Shown: piece by piece, positions 10,931 to 22,716 of the stretch
How the letters are laid out: each line of letters opens with the position of its first letter
Position numbering within the stretch: the first letter of the stretch is position 1
Source: Clavulina sp. PMI_390
Lineage: Eukaryota; Basidiomycota; Agaricomycetes; Cantharellales; Hydnaceae
Reading direction: 5' to 3'
DNA length: 64,000 nt
NCBI GenBank assembly: GCA_015039315.1
Contig: WIDE01000006.1
Location: 490,585 to 554,584 of the forward strand
Notes under the pieces: model-generated
The model's input: only the letters and a program-made list of their open reading frames with translations
Told to the model about the DNA's origin: nothing
The model's database searches: none
Translations under genes and position numbers: made by a program

Positions 10931-12706
10931 ATGCCCAGCAATAGTCAACAGGACCTGTCCGTGGTACTCGTCACGGGCTCATACGATCATGAAATCCGAT
11001 TCTGGGAAGCTTGGAGTGGTATTTGCTCGAGGACTATCACGAGGAACGAGCCTGGGGTATGTCGTATGTTTTGGCCATTGGGCTTCGCGCTTCTGTGTTG
11101 CATGTTCCCCACCAGGAACATACTACGAGGCTCTCAATCTTTAGGGGACCTTGCTCATGCTAACGTGGTCTTTCATCTCTTCCATTTGTGCTCGGGCTTT
11201 GCGCATTGCTCTTGGTTGACTGGGCCCCTGTGGCTTGCTGTCTGTTTTGCGACTCCAACCTCAGCAAATCAATCGGCTAGCTATTTCTCCTGAGTGAGCC
11301 TCTTGCCGTTCAGATTCTCCTTTGTTCATATTTACTCAGTGTCGGCTTTCTGTATTCAAAACACCTCAGCAAACGCCTGTTAGCGGCTGCCATCCACAAA
11401 CGAATATTCGTGTATGAAGTAGCAGGCACATCATCTTCTCCGGTAAGTACAGCTACCTACCTTGTCTGGCGCTCAAGGAAATCCCTTCCTGACAGAGAAT
11501 TCACAATGACAAACGAGGAAATTAGCTTGTCGCGTTTGAAGGTGCCGAGGGACACACGAATAACGTGACGGCCGTGTCATTTCATCCAGAGGGTAAATGG
11601 GTCGTTTCGGGGAGCGAAGATGGGACTATACGTATTTGGGACCTGAGGTATGTCCCATGCCAGTCCTCACTTGCCCAACCTTGGCATCGTCTATGGTTCT
11701 ACGAAGGAGACGCTGATCATCAAGACATTTGCCCATAGGACGTCCCATCTCTACCGCAAGTTTGAGAACGGTGCACCCGGTAAGAGTCCTTTCTAACTTG
11801 CGTCGAGAACTGGCGCTCAATTATGGACCTTCGACATGAAACCTTGTTCTCGACTAGTGAACGATGTAGTGATTCACCCAAATCAGGGCGAGCTCATCTC
11901 ATGTGATCAAGCTGGTGTTATTAGACAATGGGATTTGGCCGAGAACGCATGTACCCTCGAACTGGTGAGTTGTGTTACTGTTCTTGCGGGCGCTAGTCGT
12001 CGAGCTCGCAATTCTGACCTGGGGAGCGCTAATGCTCACTTGCCACGTCGATTCCCAGGCCCCAGGAGATATTCCCATACGGTCCATCAGTGTTGCGTTT
12101 GATGGATCATGTCTTGTAGCTGGAAACAACAAGGTGCGTAATTCCGAATCTCCCCAAGTCACTGAAACCTGAATCGCATCGCCCCCCAGGGTCGAGTATA
12201 TGTGTGGAAGATCAACGATGAATCGTCTGGCTTGCCACGCTTCGAGGCGGTCACAAAGTTCCAAGCACATCAGAAGTACCTTACCCGATGCCTGCTCAGT
12301 CCCGATGTGCGGTGAGTCCTTTTTCCTCCCATCACCTTGCTCGCAAGTCGATTAGATCGCACTCATGCTGGGAGTATAGATTGCTTGCCACATGTTCCGC
12401 AGATACTACAGTGAAGATTTGGTCAATTGGCCCAGATTACCAGTATCGACTTGAGAAGACCTTGAAGGGACATCAGCGGTGGGTTTGGGATGCTGCATTT
12501 AGCGCAGATTCAGCATATCTCGTCACAGGTATTGTCGAATTCTTCTCCTCCTGATGTTATTATTAATATCTCTCTTTTGCTATATAGCCTCGTCTGATCA
12601 CGTCGCTCGATTATGGGAGTTGGCCTCAGGGGAGACCGTGAGGCAGTATAACGGCCATCATAAAGCTGCAGTTTGTGTAGCACTGAACGATGTTAACCTT
12701 GCGTGA
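10931..12706 (+). CDS. LST8: LST8 / GbetaL, WD40 subunit of TOR complexes
   Basis: Seven-bladed WD40 protein that binds the TOR kinase domain in TORC1 and TORC2. Ten exons: 10931-11056, 11265-11293, 11370-11442, 11526-11647, 11739-11779, 11858-11964, 12059-12133, 12190-12311, 12380-12528 and 12588-12706. They sum to 963 bases, giving 320 residues, the usual LST8 length. Diagnostic stretches are [19 protein letters not shown] near the start, [73 protein letters not shown] and [11 protein letters not shown]. The ATG at 10931 places the first blade normally. It is unusually finely divided: exon 2 is 29 bases and exon 5 is 41. It lies 171 bases upstream of the CHORD gene on the same strand. Confidence 0.95.
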
Positions 12707-12877
12707 AGTCCCCAGCGATATCTACGTTTTCCCTCTCCTTTGTTTCTATTAGTGTATTACTCTGTAGCTTGGCATCGAAGGAAGTCTACAAAGTTCGATC
12801 CTTGACGCGATCCCGACACAAACAAACAACTTATCAATCAACCTCCGCCGATCCCACTTCCGATTGCTAACTAGAAA

Positions 12878-14480
12878 ATGCCTAAATGCACAAGAAGAGG
12901 TTGCGGGAAATCATTTGAGGCTGATCAAAACGAGGACGAGAGTTGCTCGTATCATCATGGTGCTCCAGTGCGCTTACCTTACTCCCATCCGTCCTCCACA
13001 AATCGCCGGCCTCACACACGCCGCGTTGTCGACGCTTCGACGCTCTACATCTCTCTTGCGACCCTCTTTTTATTGAGTTAGGTATTCCACGAAGGTCTGA
13101 AAAGCTGGAGTTGTTGCAATGAAGTCAACAAACCAGTCCTGGATTTTGATGAATTCATGAAGATCCAGGTAAGTGAAGTGTGGTTCTTGTATCGAATCCC
13201 TCGGATATTCCTGATATCCTTGGAAATAACTTCCGTATATTATGGTAGGGATGTACAAAAGGCAAACACTCAGACGAGAAACCCATGGCCTCAGCACTCC
13301 AGACATCCACTACGCCTGCCGGCCCCGCCTCCTCCACTTCAACCCCAGGAACCTCTACACCTCAGATGACCGGTACCGCAGATGCAAAGGGAAAAGAAAC
13401 CTACTCTACGACGAGCGTTTCACAGACCATTTCCAACGCCCCTAGTACCCCAGCGCCTCCAGCACCCGTGGTAGAGGATGAGGACGATGTAGACGCACCA
13501 GTGAAGCCTGGAGCAAAGTGCTTGAGGCTCGGGTGTGGGAAAGCCTTTGTGAGCCAGGAAGAAAGCCGGCTAGGGGATGGAGAGGAATCGATATGCGTGT
13601 ACCATCCTTCTCCAGTAAGCTCGTAATGCTGTTATGTTCTCCTAATGCGACGGTAATTGATCCTGGAACGGCTCCGCTCAGCCAATCTTCCGAGAAGGGA
13701 GCAAGGTGTGTCTTATGAGCCTGACTTCTGCGCTTCTCCGAGCTGTCATCTTACTAGTATGCTGTGCACATAGGGCTACCTATGCTGCAAGCGACGCGTC
13801 CTTGAATTTGACGAATTCCTGAAAATCCAGGGGTGCAAGACTGGAAAACATGTTTTCGTGAAGAAATCTCAGGCTTCTGGAGGCGTACGTATTATCCGTC
13901 CTTGGTCTCCCCCTCGTACTCTGCCAATGAACTTTTACCGCATAGGAAGCCGAGCACGTGAAATGCAGAATAGATCACTATCAGACACCAACAAACGTGC
14001 ACGTCTCTGTCTTCGCGAAGAAAGTGATCAAGGAGCAAAGTAAGGTGATTTTCGAGAAGGATCAGGTGAGCCTAGGATTGAGCACCTCCGAAGCACATTT
14101 TGTGTAATGACGATGATAACCTGCAAACGACGGCTCTAGATCCACCTTGACTTGCTCCTCCCAGATAACAAGAGATTTGTTCATTCGCTGAATCTTTTCG
14201 GGGGCATCACACCTGATGAGTGCACCGCTACCTTCTTTGGGACGAAGGTTGGTCAAACCATAAACATCTCAAATTTCAACCAACCATCGGGTGTGTCTGC
14301 GCATAGGTTGAACTTCTCCTCGTCAAGGAGGATGGCAGGAGTTGGAACGTGCTGGAACGACCAGCGGGGGACGCGGAGCTCCCGCCAGGATACACGATTA
14401 CGTTTGGCGTGGGTGGTCGGACTGGTTCAGTTGGAGCTAAGACGCCAGTCCTCGATGGTAATAATGACCCCAAGCCATAG
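12878..14480 (+). CDS. CHORD and CS domain protein (CHORDC1/RAR1-type Hsp90 cochaperone)
   Basis: Two zinc-binding CHORD domains followed by a CS (p23-like) domain, the plan of animal CHORDC1/melusin; plant RAR1 has the two CHORDs without the CS domain. CHORD1 begins at residue 3 with CTRRGCGKSFE and continues CSYHHGAPVFHEGLKSWSCC over an intron. CHORD2 begins CLRLGCGKAF, with CVYHPSPPIFREGSKGYLCC and LEFDEFLKI. A Ser/Thr/Pro linker of about 80 residues separates them. The CS domain covers the last 100 or so residues (HVSVFAKKVIKE, HLDLLLPDNKRF). About 345 residues over roughly nine exons. The last intron, near 14249-14307, joins GTK to VELLL in frame, ending at the TAG at 14478. Family knowledge: these proteins bind Hsp90 and assist SGT1-linked folding. 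Confidence 0.93.
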
Positions 14481-14658
14481 CCTTGGGGTTAATAGACATA
14501 CTCAACCTGTCAACGCACGAAGTGGAGCATACAAAAATGCATTATAGTGCTTATCTAGTGAATGACGATGTATCGGATACATCCTTTGTGAGCGAGTAGT
14601 AAAGAATAGTAGGGGGGCTATGAACGGGGGTTGGAGTTGAGATAAGAGTCATAGAAAT

Positions 14659-17600
14659 CTATAGTTGAGCCAGCTTTTCAATCTCCTCATAGGATTGGAT
14701 TTTATCGCCCTCGACAAAGGCGCCAAAAGAGCAGATTGAGAGACCGCATTCAGAGCCTTTCCGTGCCTCAGTGATGTCTTTCTTGATGTGCCGGAGGGTG
14801 TCAAGAGAGCCTATTGCCGGATAACAAGATCAGAGGATAAAACTAAACGAACATATTCCGGCAAATACTTACCAGCGAACACTTCGTCGCCATCCCTCAT
14901 AACGCGCACTTTCTTTGAACGGTCGATCACACCATTGGCAACACGGCAACCAGCAATCTTGATGATTGTCTTTCCCTTGCCCTTGATGTCGAAGATTTGC
15001 TGGACAGTAGCTTCACCGAGCACGCGCTGTTCAATGACAGGCGGTAGTAGTCCCTGAACACGCGAGCGGACGTCTTCCATTAGGCGGTAGATAATAGAGT
15101 TTGTGATGAGTGGGACGTCGTGCGCTGCAGCATAATTGATGATTTTGTTCGAGGGCTTCACCGAGAAGCCGACGACCGTAGCTATGTAGAAAGGACGCGC
15201 AAGGATGATATTAGTGAATGGATGATGAGAGAAAAGGAGGATGTATACCTCCAACAGCTTTTGCCATCTCAATGTCAGCCTCCGTAGGCTCGCCTACAGA
15301 AGCTGAGATGATCTTGGTCTTTGCGACATCGTTCCCAATGTCCTCAAGAGCGCCCTGAACCGCCTCCGCAGAACCACTCACATCCGCCTTGATCAGCAGC
15401 CTCAGCTCTTTCACCTCGCTCGCCGAATCCGATGCTGGTGCTTCAACACGGGCTTCGGTAGATGCTGACGTAGATGAGGTCGCATCAGTGGCCCCCTTCG
15501 CTTTCGCTTCCAGACGCTTCTCATTGATGCTGGCCACATCCTTCTGAAGAGCCATCTGTGCAATATTGCGCTTTCTGTTCTCCACAGCAGTCTTGACTTC
15601 GCTCTCCTTTCCCTCAAGCACCTCGTCGCCAGCGTCTGGAAGCTCCTTCCACCCTGATATAGTGACAGGTGTTCCTGCGGGGGCAGAGCGAATATTCTTG
15701 CCAGTGGAGTCTTGCATTTGCCGCACGCGTGCCCATGTGGTCCCGGCAACAATATGGGAGCCAGCTGTGAGCTCTCCCTGAGTGACTAGTACCGTAGCGA
15801 CGGACCTGAAAAATATTTAGAACTGGTAAGCAAGGAGCTAGAAAGAACCATGGATTGAGAGGCACGAACCCTCGTCCCTTGTCCACACGAGACTCCAGGA
15901 TTCGACCCTCTGCACGGCCAGTTGCCCGAGCCCGGAGCTCCTTGATTTCCGCAAGAGTGGAAAGAGTGTCGACGAGCTTGTCTAGCCCCAAGCCAGTCAT
16001 GCCAGAGACCTCAACACATGGGATCTCCCCGCCAAACTCTTCCAGCTCGACACCTTCCGCCAAAAGCGCCTTCTTGATCTCAGACTATGGGAGTAGATCC
16101 TGCGTTAGAGACACGCTATCCGTAGAAAGGTCAATTAGAGACGTACTGGGTCCACACCATGCTTGTCCATCTTATTCAGGGCAACAACGAGGCCAACACC
16201 GTTTCCATCTTCTCCCATATCCTTCTTTGCCAGGCGAATCACCTCTCTTGTCTGTGGCATGACACCATCATCGGCGGCCACAACGAGCACGATGATATCC
16301 GTCGCACTGGCACCGCGCGCTCTCATGGCGCTGAATGCGGCGTGACCAGGGGTATCAAGGAAAGTGATGGATCTTAGCGACCCTTCCGAAGGCGATGTCG
16401 ATGAAGAGGTGGAAAGCGAACCAACGGGGACACTGAAGGCTCCAATGTGTTGGGTAATGCCACCTGCTTCTCCGCTCGCTACAGAGGCTGATCGCAGGGT
16501 GTCTAGGAGAGTTGTCTTTCCATGGTCAACATGCCCCATAATGGTGATGACTGGTGGTTTCAAAGGCAGAGAGGACTGGTCTTCTGGGAGAGGTCTATGG
16601 GAACATGTAGAAGTTAGCGGCGCTCCGCGGCATAGTTGAGGTGAAATGCCGCCCTCACAATGGATATAGGTCGAAGGCAGCTTGATCGTCGATGATTGGG
16701 TTGCGATCAAACTCAAGGGCGATTACATAGGCATCATCCGCCGTTAGCACTGGGATAGAGTGAGCATGTTAGAGTTGTCTCCGCCTATAGCTTGAATAGC
16801 AACTGACTGTAATCAGCAGAGGACATCCCTTCCATCTCAAGATCCGCCATACGCTCGACGAGGTGCTCTGGTGAACCAATTCGTTAGTACCCAGCCATTA
16901 CGAAGAACAAGCAAACGCACTGTGGGAGACTCCAAGCAATCGAGCCAGGTTTGCCACAGTGACGTTCTCCGGAATGTAAACATCTGGCGAGACTTTTTCG
17001 ACTAATTTCGCCTTTGGTTTGTGCTGCTTGGGCGCATGTATGGGTTGCAAACTGGCGCGAGAGGTTGAGGGTGAGTTGTCCTTCTGGGTGAAGAAGTTGC
17101 CCGATCCTTTCAAACCCTTCTTGCGTCGATCTTGGTGGGCATTGTTGCTATTCTGCCGTGATTGCGACGGCTTGCTCCATTCAACAGCTTCTACGGCGTC
17201 GCTCTCCTCAGCTTGCTGCTCCAGGTTGGGCGCGACTTTGGCGGTGGCACCAGGCCGCCCTCGCCTTTCGGCAGACCACGAAGTTGAAGCAGTGGTTCTA
17301 CCGTCGGTGGAGAGTTTGGGGCCGCGGTTCATTACGCCATTTTGGCGAGAGACCCCAGGTTGTTGTTGATCACGGGCAAACCTGTCTTGCTGAGAACGAT
17401 AAGGTCCAGTGCTCGCACGGCCAGCGTTCTTAGAATTGGGAAGATTGACGGATGCGCCATGTCTGCTTGGTGAGCGTTGGTTATTGCGGTCGTTTCGTAG
17501 ATGGGGTGGAAGAGGTCTGTCTAGGGATGCTGCCCTTGGGTGTGGGGCCCATGCTGGAGCATTCGAGGAGGACGAGGCTGTCGGCGAACTAGTTCCAGAG

Positions 17601-17797
17601 TCTTGGGCAAAACGCGTCCAAGCATTGGTGGGAGGGTTTGCAGGCTATATTCCGAGATAAATGAGAGGCAAAAAGTGGGCTGCTCAGCGATGATTCTTGG
17701 AATTGTAGAAATTTGCGAGGAAGATGCGGCCCACAGTGTAACGTATTGCCTGACGAGGCACGGAACGAGCAGCAGAACGTGCAGCAGAGGATGCCAT
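14659..17797 (-). CDS. IFM1: Mitochondrial translation initiation factor IF-2
   Basis: GTPase that brings initiator fMet-tRNA to the mitochondrial ribosome. The first exon, ATG at 17797, encodes an Arg/Ala/Ser-rich presequence of 21 codons ([20 protein letters not shown]), typical of mitochondrial import. A stop in the genomic frame (TGA near 17684) is removed by an intron ending in ATATAG near 17650. Next comes a disordered basic N-terminal region, then an IF2N-like segment ([12 protein letters not shown]). The G domain shows [17 protein letters not shown] and NKMDKHG. Domains II-IV follow ([33 protein letters not shown]), with the end [10 protein letters not shown] and a TAG at 14659. About 850-900 residues over roughly nine exons. 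It is head to head with the Asteroid gene, 140 bases between start codons. Confidence 0.92.
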
Positions 17798-17937
17798 ATC
17801 TTAGGAATATTAGAAAGAAAGAAAAAGTCTATGAAGAGGAGATAAAAAGGCAGAAACAGAGCGAGAGCTGGGACACCGGAGACACCAGGGATGGGAAGAG
17901 CAGGGTGCCCAAATATGGCAACTGGGCGCTTACAAGT
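17798..17937. promoter_or_regulatory. 140-base divergent promoter, IF-2 / Asteroid nuclease
   Basis: All transcription signals for both genes must overlap here or lie inside the opposing gene. There is an A/G-rich stretch at about 17812-17870 on the plus strand and no TATA box. The role is inferred from position. Confidence 0.5.
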
Positions 17938-20862
17938 ATGGGGGTAAGTGCATTCACTTGTGCCACGACGGCGAGGACCTTGTATGCGACGGTGACCGTT
18001 CAAAAAAATTCCATCTCATAGGTGCGGGGCCTTGCCACGTATGCCCGTGATCATTCGAGCCTGCGCGAGTCGAAAACATTTGAGAAACGGTCTGCCAGTG
18101 CCACTGACTCAGAAGTAACCGTCCTTGTTGTCGATGCCTGGTCGTGCGTTGCTCCCCCGAGTTAAGGATAATAACCCAATGAACCTAAATCATGTACATG
18201 TCTCCTCAGATTTCTCTACGCTCTATCAGCCGATAGTCGGTTGCCTACGATCTACGGTGGCGAGTATGATGAGCTTGCCAACCTCGTCGTCAAAATATGT
18301 CGGGCCTGGCTCGCATTGGGTTTAGCACCAACATTTGTCTTTGATGGTGGGTTTCCCGTTGAACTAAGCTCATCACTCGATCGCTCACATTTGACGACCT
18401 TCTCTGCTCTGTCAGGCCCTGTTCTTGCTGACAAGATCGACGAATCTGTGCGACGCTGGCAAGAAAATATCATTGACACCTCTGTCTTCTTCTACCGCAC
18501 ATCCCCCGCGGGCCGTTCTACCGCGGGATTCCAGAACCGGATTTCGATCATCCCTAGTTTGATATTCTCCGCGTGCCTCGACGCCCTCCTATCCCTCAAG
18601 CATGAGGGAGTTGAGTGCTTCTTCGCCGACGGAGAAGCCGATCCCGAGTGCGCTGGACTCGCGGCCCACTACAACGGTTATGTCCTGGCCCAGGACTCTG
18701 ACTATCTCATCTTCAATGCGGCTCACAAGGGGTATATCACGCTAGACGACTTGGTATGGGCTATCCCTGGCCTTCCAGACGGCGCTGCTGAAGAAGGCGA
18801 AGATGACGGCTTCCAGACCGTCTCTCATTCCAAAAAACGCGGGCTTGTTGATGCCGCGAGCATCTCTCGTGGGCTCATACCACCAGATGACTTTGTTTCC
18901 CTCACCGTCACCATATTCCACCCTGAGGCACTTGCGGATCACTTGAAGATCGGCATGGGCCTCCTGCCTCTCGTCGCATCATGCTTAGGATGCGATTTCA
19001 CCCCTCCTACGTTTCCCTTCAACTTCTTCCCCAAGACCATGACAATTGCGGAGCGCGTCCGACGCGTATCGTCTGTCATTTACAACATCCTCCATCCCTC
19101 GAGGTCATCAGCAGCCAAACGACGAAGCGCTGCGCGCACCCGCCTCCTCCGAGCAGCTGAAGGGTCTGACAAGGTGACTGAACTGCTCATCGCCGTCATC
19201 ACGGATCTTTCTATTCGCGAAGACCTCTCTGAGCGCGAGGTCAAGGATATGGCTAATACCCTGCGTGACTCCATCTTCCACTATATCGTGCCGGATGACT
19301 TTCCTGGCCCAGGTCCCCTCGATGATCCCGATCTAGTGGCTGCAGACCCGCCAACTGAGGAGCAGCGCAAGGTTCAGAAGAAGTTCCTCAAGGCGTATCG
19401 GAAGGGTGAATTCAATCAAAAGCTCATGGGCTACTATTCCACTGGGACGGGCTGGCCTCGTCCCACACTGGAAGACCCAGATGTTAAGACGAGCCAGGAA
19501 GTAGTGGGAGGCCCGATTCGTGAGTGGACATATGCGGTCCTCGCGAGTGGGCTGGACGGAGTGGGAAGAGAAGAGGAGACTGATGAGTCTATGGGAGACG
19601 ATGCAGTTGAAGTGACAGTCGATCCTGACGATGAGTTGGTGGATGTAGGCGACGATCTCAGTGACGCGGAGGAGGATCGGAACCGAGAGGGTTTCGAGCT
19701 CGTGGCAGATCCTTCGATCTCCATGTCGCCGACGCTCTCAACGCTTGCGGCTAGCGTCACTGGTGCGAGCGCCGAGGACTTATCCTTTGATCCCCTGGTC
19801 GCATTACGCATTCAGCTAGAGAGGCTGCGTGGACAGCAAGAAGTCGGTGTGTTGCCTACGAACGGCGTTACCACGCAAGACAGTCTCATCATGGTAGACT
19901 CGACTGCCAGCTTGGACTCTGCCCCCGAGCCAGTGCGCCCATCTGGCCCACGGTCTGTGAAAGAATACCTTCGAAAGGGCACAAAACTCGTTCCCGTCAA
20001 AGCTCCAGTGCAAGAGCTCTCGAGGATTATCAGTGCCGCTGGAGAGACTGATCACGTCCATCTCCGAGGCGCAGCCGTACCCCCGATCCAATTTGAGGTG
20101 CCCGTGCATATACAATCCTCTTCAACTCGAGTTTCGCTCTTCCTTTGGTCCTTGTTCTCCAATACTCCCCTTATACGAGGACTTTCACCATCGTGGACGT
20201 TCCTTGCTGCCTGTCTACGATGGACCGTGATCGCTTCCTCTACTGGGCACCCTTCGAAACTGAAGGGCGCGTACAGGGGCAAGTGGACTCGTTCTGAAGT
20301 GAAGGCATTCATTGCATCGTGCCTTCCTCGTCCATCTACGTCCTCTGCACCTCCTCTAGCCACTGCAAATGACGGAGGCGAGCTGGACGATCCCGTCCTT
20401 GTTTCATCTACTCCTCTCAGCCTTGATCCTTCCGCACTCGACACACGTGCAATCCAGCTCACGTCGCTCCTACTATCCGCGATCGAGAGCGCCCTTGAAT
20501 ACTCCCAAGCTCTGCTTCTCCGCGAAGATGTGCTGGCCACACGCGGAGCAGCTCGTGCTATATCTGGCAAGCGTTTCCATTGGCTGGTCGGACGACTCAC
20601 GTCCTCGAGGGAGCAATTCGAGCGTCCTTTCCATGCGCTGGACGTGGGCGAGAGCATGGAAGCGGCGCAACAGAAGGAGAGGGTGCTCAAAGCGGTGCTG
20701 GACGATCTGGATGAACATCTTGCAGATGAGAGTTGGCAGCGGCCAGGTCGCGGAGCGAAGAAGGCGCCCACGCCTGTCAGCAACAAGTCTACATCAAAGA
20801 ACGCCGCCGCTAGTGCAACGAGCAAGTTTGCGCTACTCGCACAGCTCGGTGGGGATTGGTGA
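17938..20862 (+). CDS. Asteroid-type XPG/FEN superfamily nuclease (ASTE1-like)
   Basis: Three exons: a six-base first coding exon ATGGGG (17938-17943), then 18022-18143 and 18210-20862, summing to 2781 bases and 926 residues. Together they rebuild the family start MGVRGLATYARDH, which no single exon provides. The XPG-N part continues VTVLVVDAWSFLYAL. The XPG-I part has FADGEADPECAGLA and LAQDSDYLIF with the expected acidic residues. GLLPLVASCLGCDFTPP resembles the helix-hairpin region. Two acidic, variable segments follow (about residues 230-245 and 465-500), and a C-terminal region not seen in FEN1. Human ASTE1 is known to trim 3' overhangs at shielded DNA ends; that activity here is inference. 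Start choice rests on the MGVRGL signature and phase. Confidence 0.88.
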
Positions 20863-21603
20863 TCTACACCTCTTTCATTGCTGAACGTCGACGAATTAGG
20901 ACAGCATGTGATGAACTTTCTGTGCTCAGATTTAGTGCAAAGCCTGCTACTGTTGTATATCTTCTCAATTCTCGACCGCTTATAGTGATTCGATATTAAT
21001 GCCTGCACGAGTTCTTCAAAAGTTTTTCAGTGAATGTTAGCGAAGGGTTGTGTGGTACATGATAGGCAGGGTGTCATATCAGACTGGCACGAACAAAATT
21101 AGGATGTGATGGACAAGAAAGTGGAGTGGAAGTGCTGATTCATGACCAGAGACGATGGAGAGAATAGCTTGCATGAGCGACAAGATGATAGTGGTGGAAA
21201 AGGAAGCGAAGAATTATAAGTGGCCAAGATGCTAACCAATCCACATAGGGTGTATGCACGCGAGTGTCGAGAGATGGAAGACTGATCTCCGCCTCGTGAC
21301 GCTCACCGATCGGATGTGGTGGTCAGGAACAAGATAGACGAGGATTCGGGTTTTCAGGCGATCATTGAGCAAGGAAGCGGGAGCTGGAGGGACCGACGGT
21401 CGGGGAGGCTCGGTGGGTGGTGAAAATCGAGAGCAAAGATCTTAGCATTCAGGTGGAGGATGCTGAACCTTGCGGATGTTGAGAGCGGCTAGAACCCTTC
21501 TGTATCCCTGAAGCCAAGCGCTGTCGAACACGCATGGTTAGCATTATCCAAAACTGTCGTGATATGAGTAAAGGGGAATATTCACGAGATAGGTATCGAA
21601 TGT
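20863..21603. other. Intergenic between convergent Asteroid and orphan gene A
   Basis: Contains copy 1 of a diverged duplicated sequence (about 21047-21345) described separately. The rest should be 3' UTR sequence. No supported coding region. Confidence 0.6.
21047..21345. repeat. Diverged direct repeat, copy 1
   Basis: Aligns by eye with about 22850-23180 in the same orientation. Anchors are TTGTGTGGTACATG versus TTGTGCGGTACATG, GAGAATAGCTTGCATG versus GAGAATAGTTTGCATG, GTGGCCAAGATGCTAACCAA versus GTGGTCAAGACGCTGACCAA, and a shared CTCCGCCT. Identity by eye is roughly 65-70 per cent. No open frame is conserved between the copies. Confidence 0.7.
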
Positions 21604-22716
21604 TTATTCATCCGGGAAGGGTTCGACATTAGCAGCTGACGCTGCCGTTGCTGCGGGGCCAGCTCGAGTAAGACCCACATCGGATTCAACCTGCAAAGGA
21701 AATGACGAAACACCCAGAGCTGAGACCGGATAAATTGGGTCATAATACGCCCCAGGAATAATTGCAGCCTCCTCATCAGGCTCGTCTTGCTCCACTTCTT
21801 GATCATCTCCCACGTAAGCTTCAGCATCGAGTTCGCCCGTAATGGTCTGGGGTCCGGGGGTAGCTTCCTGGAGTTCTAGTTCTACGATCACTAGGAAATT
21901 GAGGAGGCACTTTCTGAGTCAAACCATACAAAGACTGGAGTCAATCCCATGCAGCTTACACAGTTCCACCGTCCGATGTATCGGGTAGAACAGGCCATTC
22001 TCCAGGAGCTTGCTTCCGATGTAATCAGGACGTTCCAGGGCTGTCACGGTCGGGCTCTTTACGATAACGAATCCGCTCTCAGCGATCAGAAAGATGAGAG
22101 CCTGCTCCCAACGTCGCGCCGTAGTGGCGGTGACGCGGGGGCCAAATTTGCCAGCGGTAAATTTGATGCACGCCGCCAGAAACTGAGGTGCTAAACTATC
22201 GAGATTGACTGTCCACCACGGCGAATTGCGCAAGGTTGGTTCCACGCTCCTCCACCCTGTTAAACTATTGACATATTCTTCATAGGAATTCAACAGTGAG
22301 CGACGGACTCGCATAGCGACGGGGTTCGCCTCAATCGTAAGCAGAGCATTTTGGCCGAGCTGCGAATCGGACGGTCCATTGCCTTCGCCTGTCAGGAATT
22401 TGACATATGCATTCGCCAGCTTGTAAAACGTGCCGACATCGAGATTCTCCGTATCTGGGGCTGGTTCGCCATGTTTGTGACGCAGAGGAAGGCCAACCTC
22501 GTTGAGGCCAAGCATTTTCTCTGCCCACTGCTTGGTCAACTTGTCAATATCAGGAAGGGCGAATTGAGGAGACGTAGATGTTCTTGGCGGTAAAGCACTG
22601 TCGGTGGCTTTTTGACCGCTCCCAGACGCGCGCGCATCCGTTGTTGTTCCAACAGATCTGGCAGCCACAGCATCGTTTTGCCGACGTAAATAGGTTTCGT
22701 AGAATAGCCCTGGCAT
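21604..22716 (-). CDS. Unrecognised protein, orphan gene A
   Basis: Two exons, 21930-22716 and 21604-21890, join in frame over a 39-base intron (donor GTATGG, acceptor CCTAG) to give 357 residues. I do not recognise the family. The N-terminal 65 residues are polar and probably disordered. The middle (about 70-260) looks like a folded, largely helical domain, with tryptophans in TGWRSVEP and NSPWWTVNLDSLAPQFL and a segment beginning GRRWEQ-like (TTARRWEQALIFLIAESGFV). The C-terminal 95 residues are acidic (YVGDDQEVEQDEPDEEAAII) and end in PFPDE. No signal peptide or membrane helix stands out. The ATG at 22716 is the first in frame. A CACGTG palindrome lies about 30 bases upstream. It is probably a lineage-restricted fungal protein. 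Confidence 0.65.
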
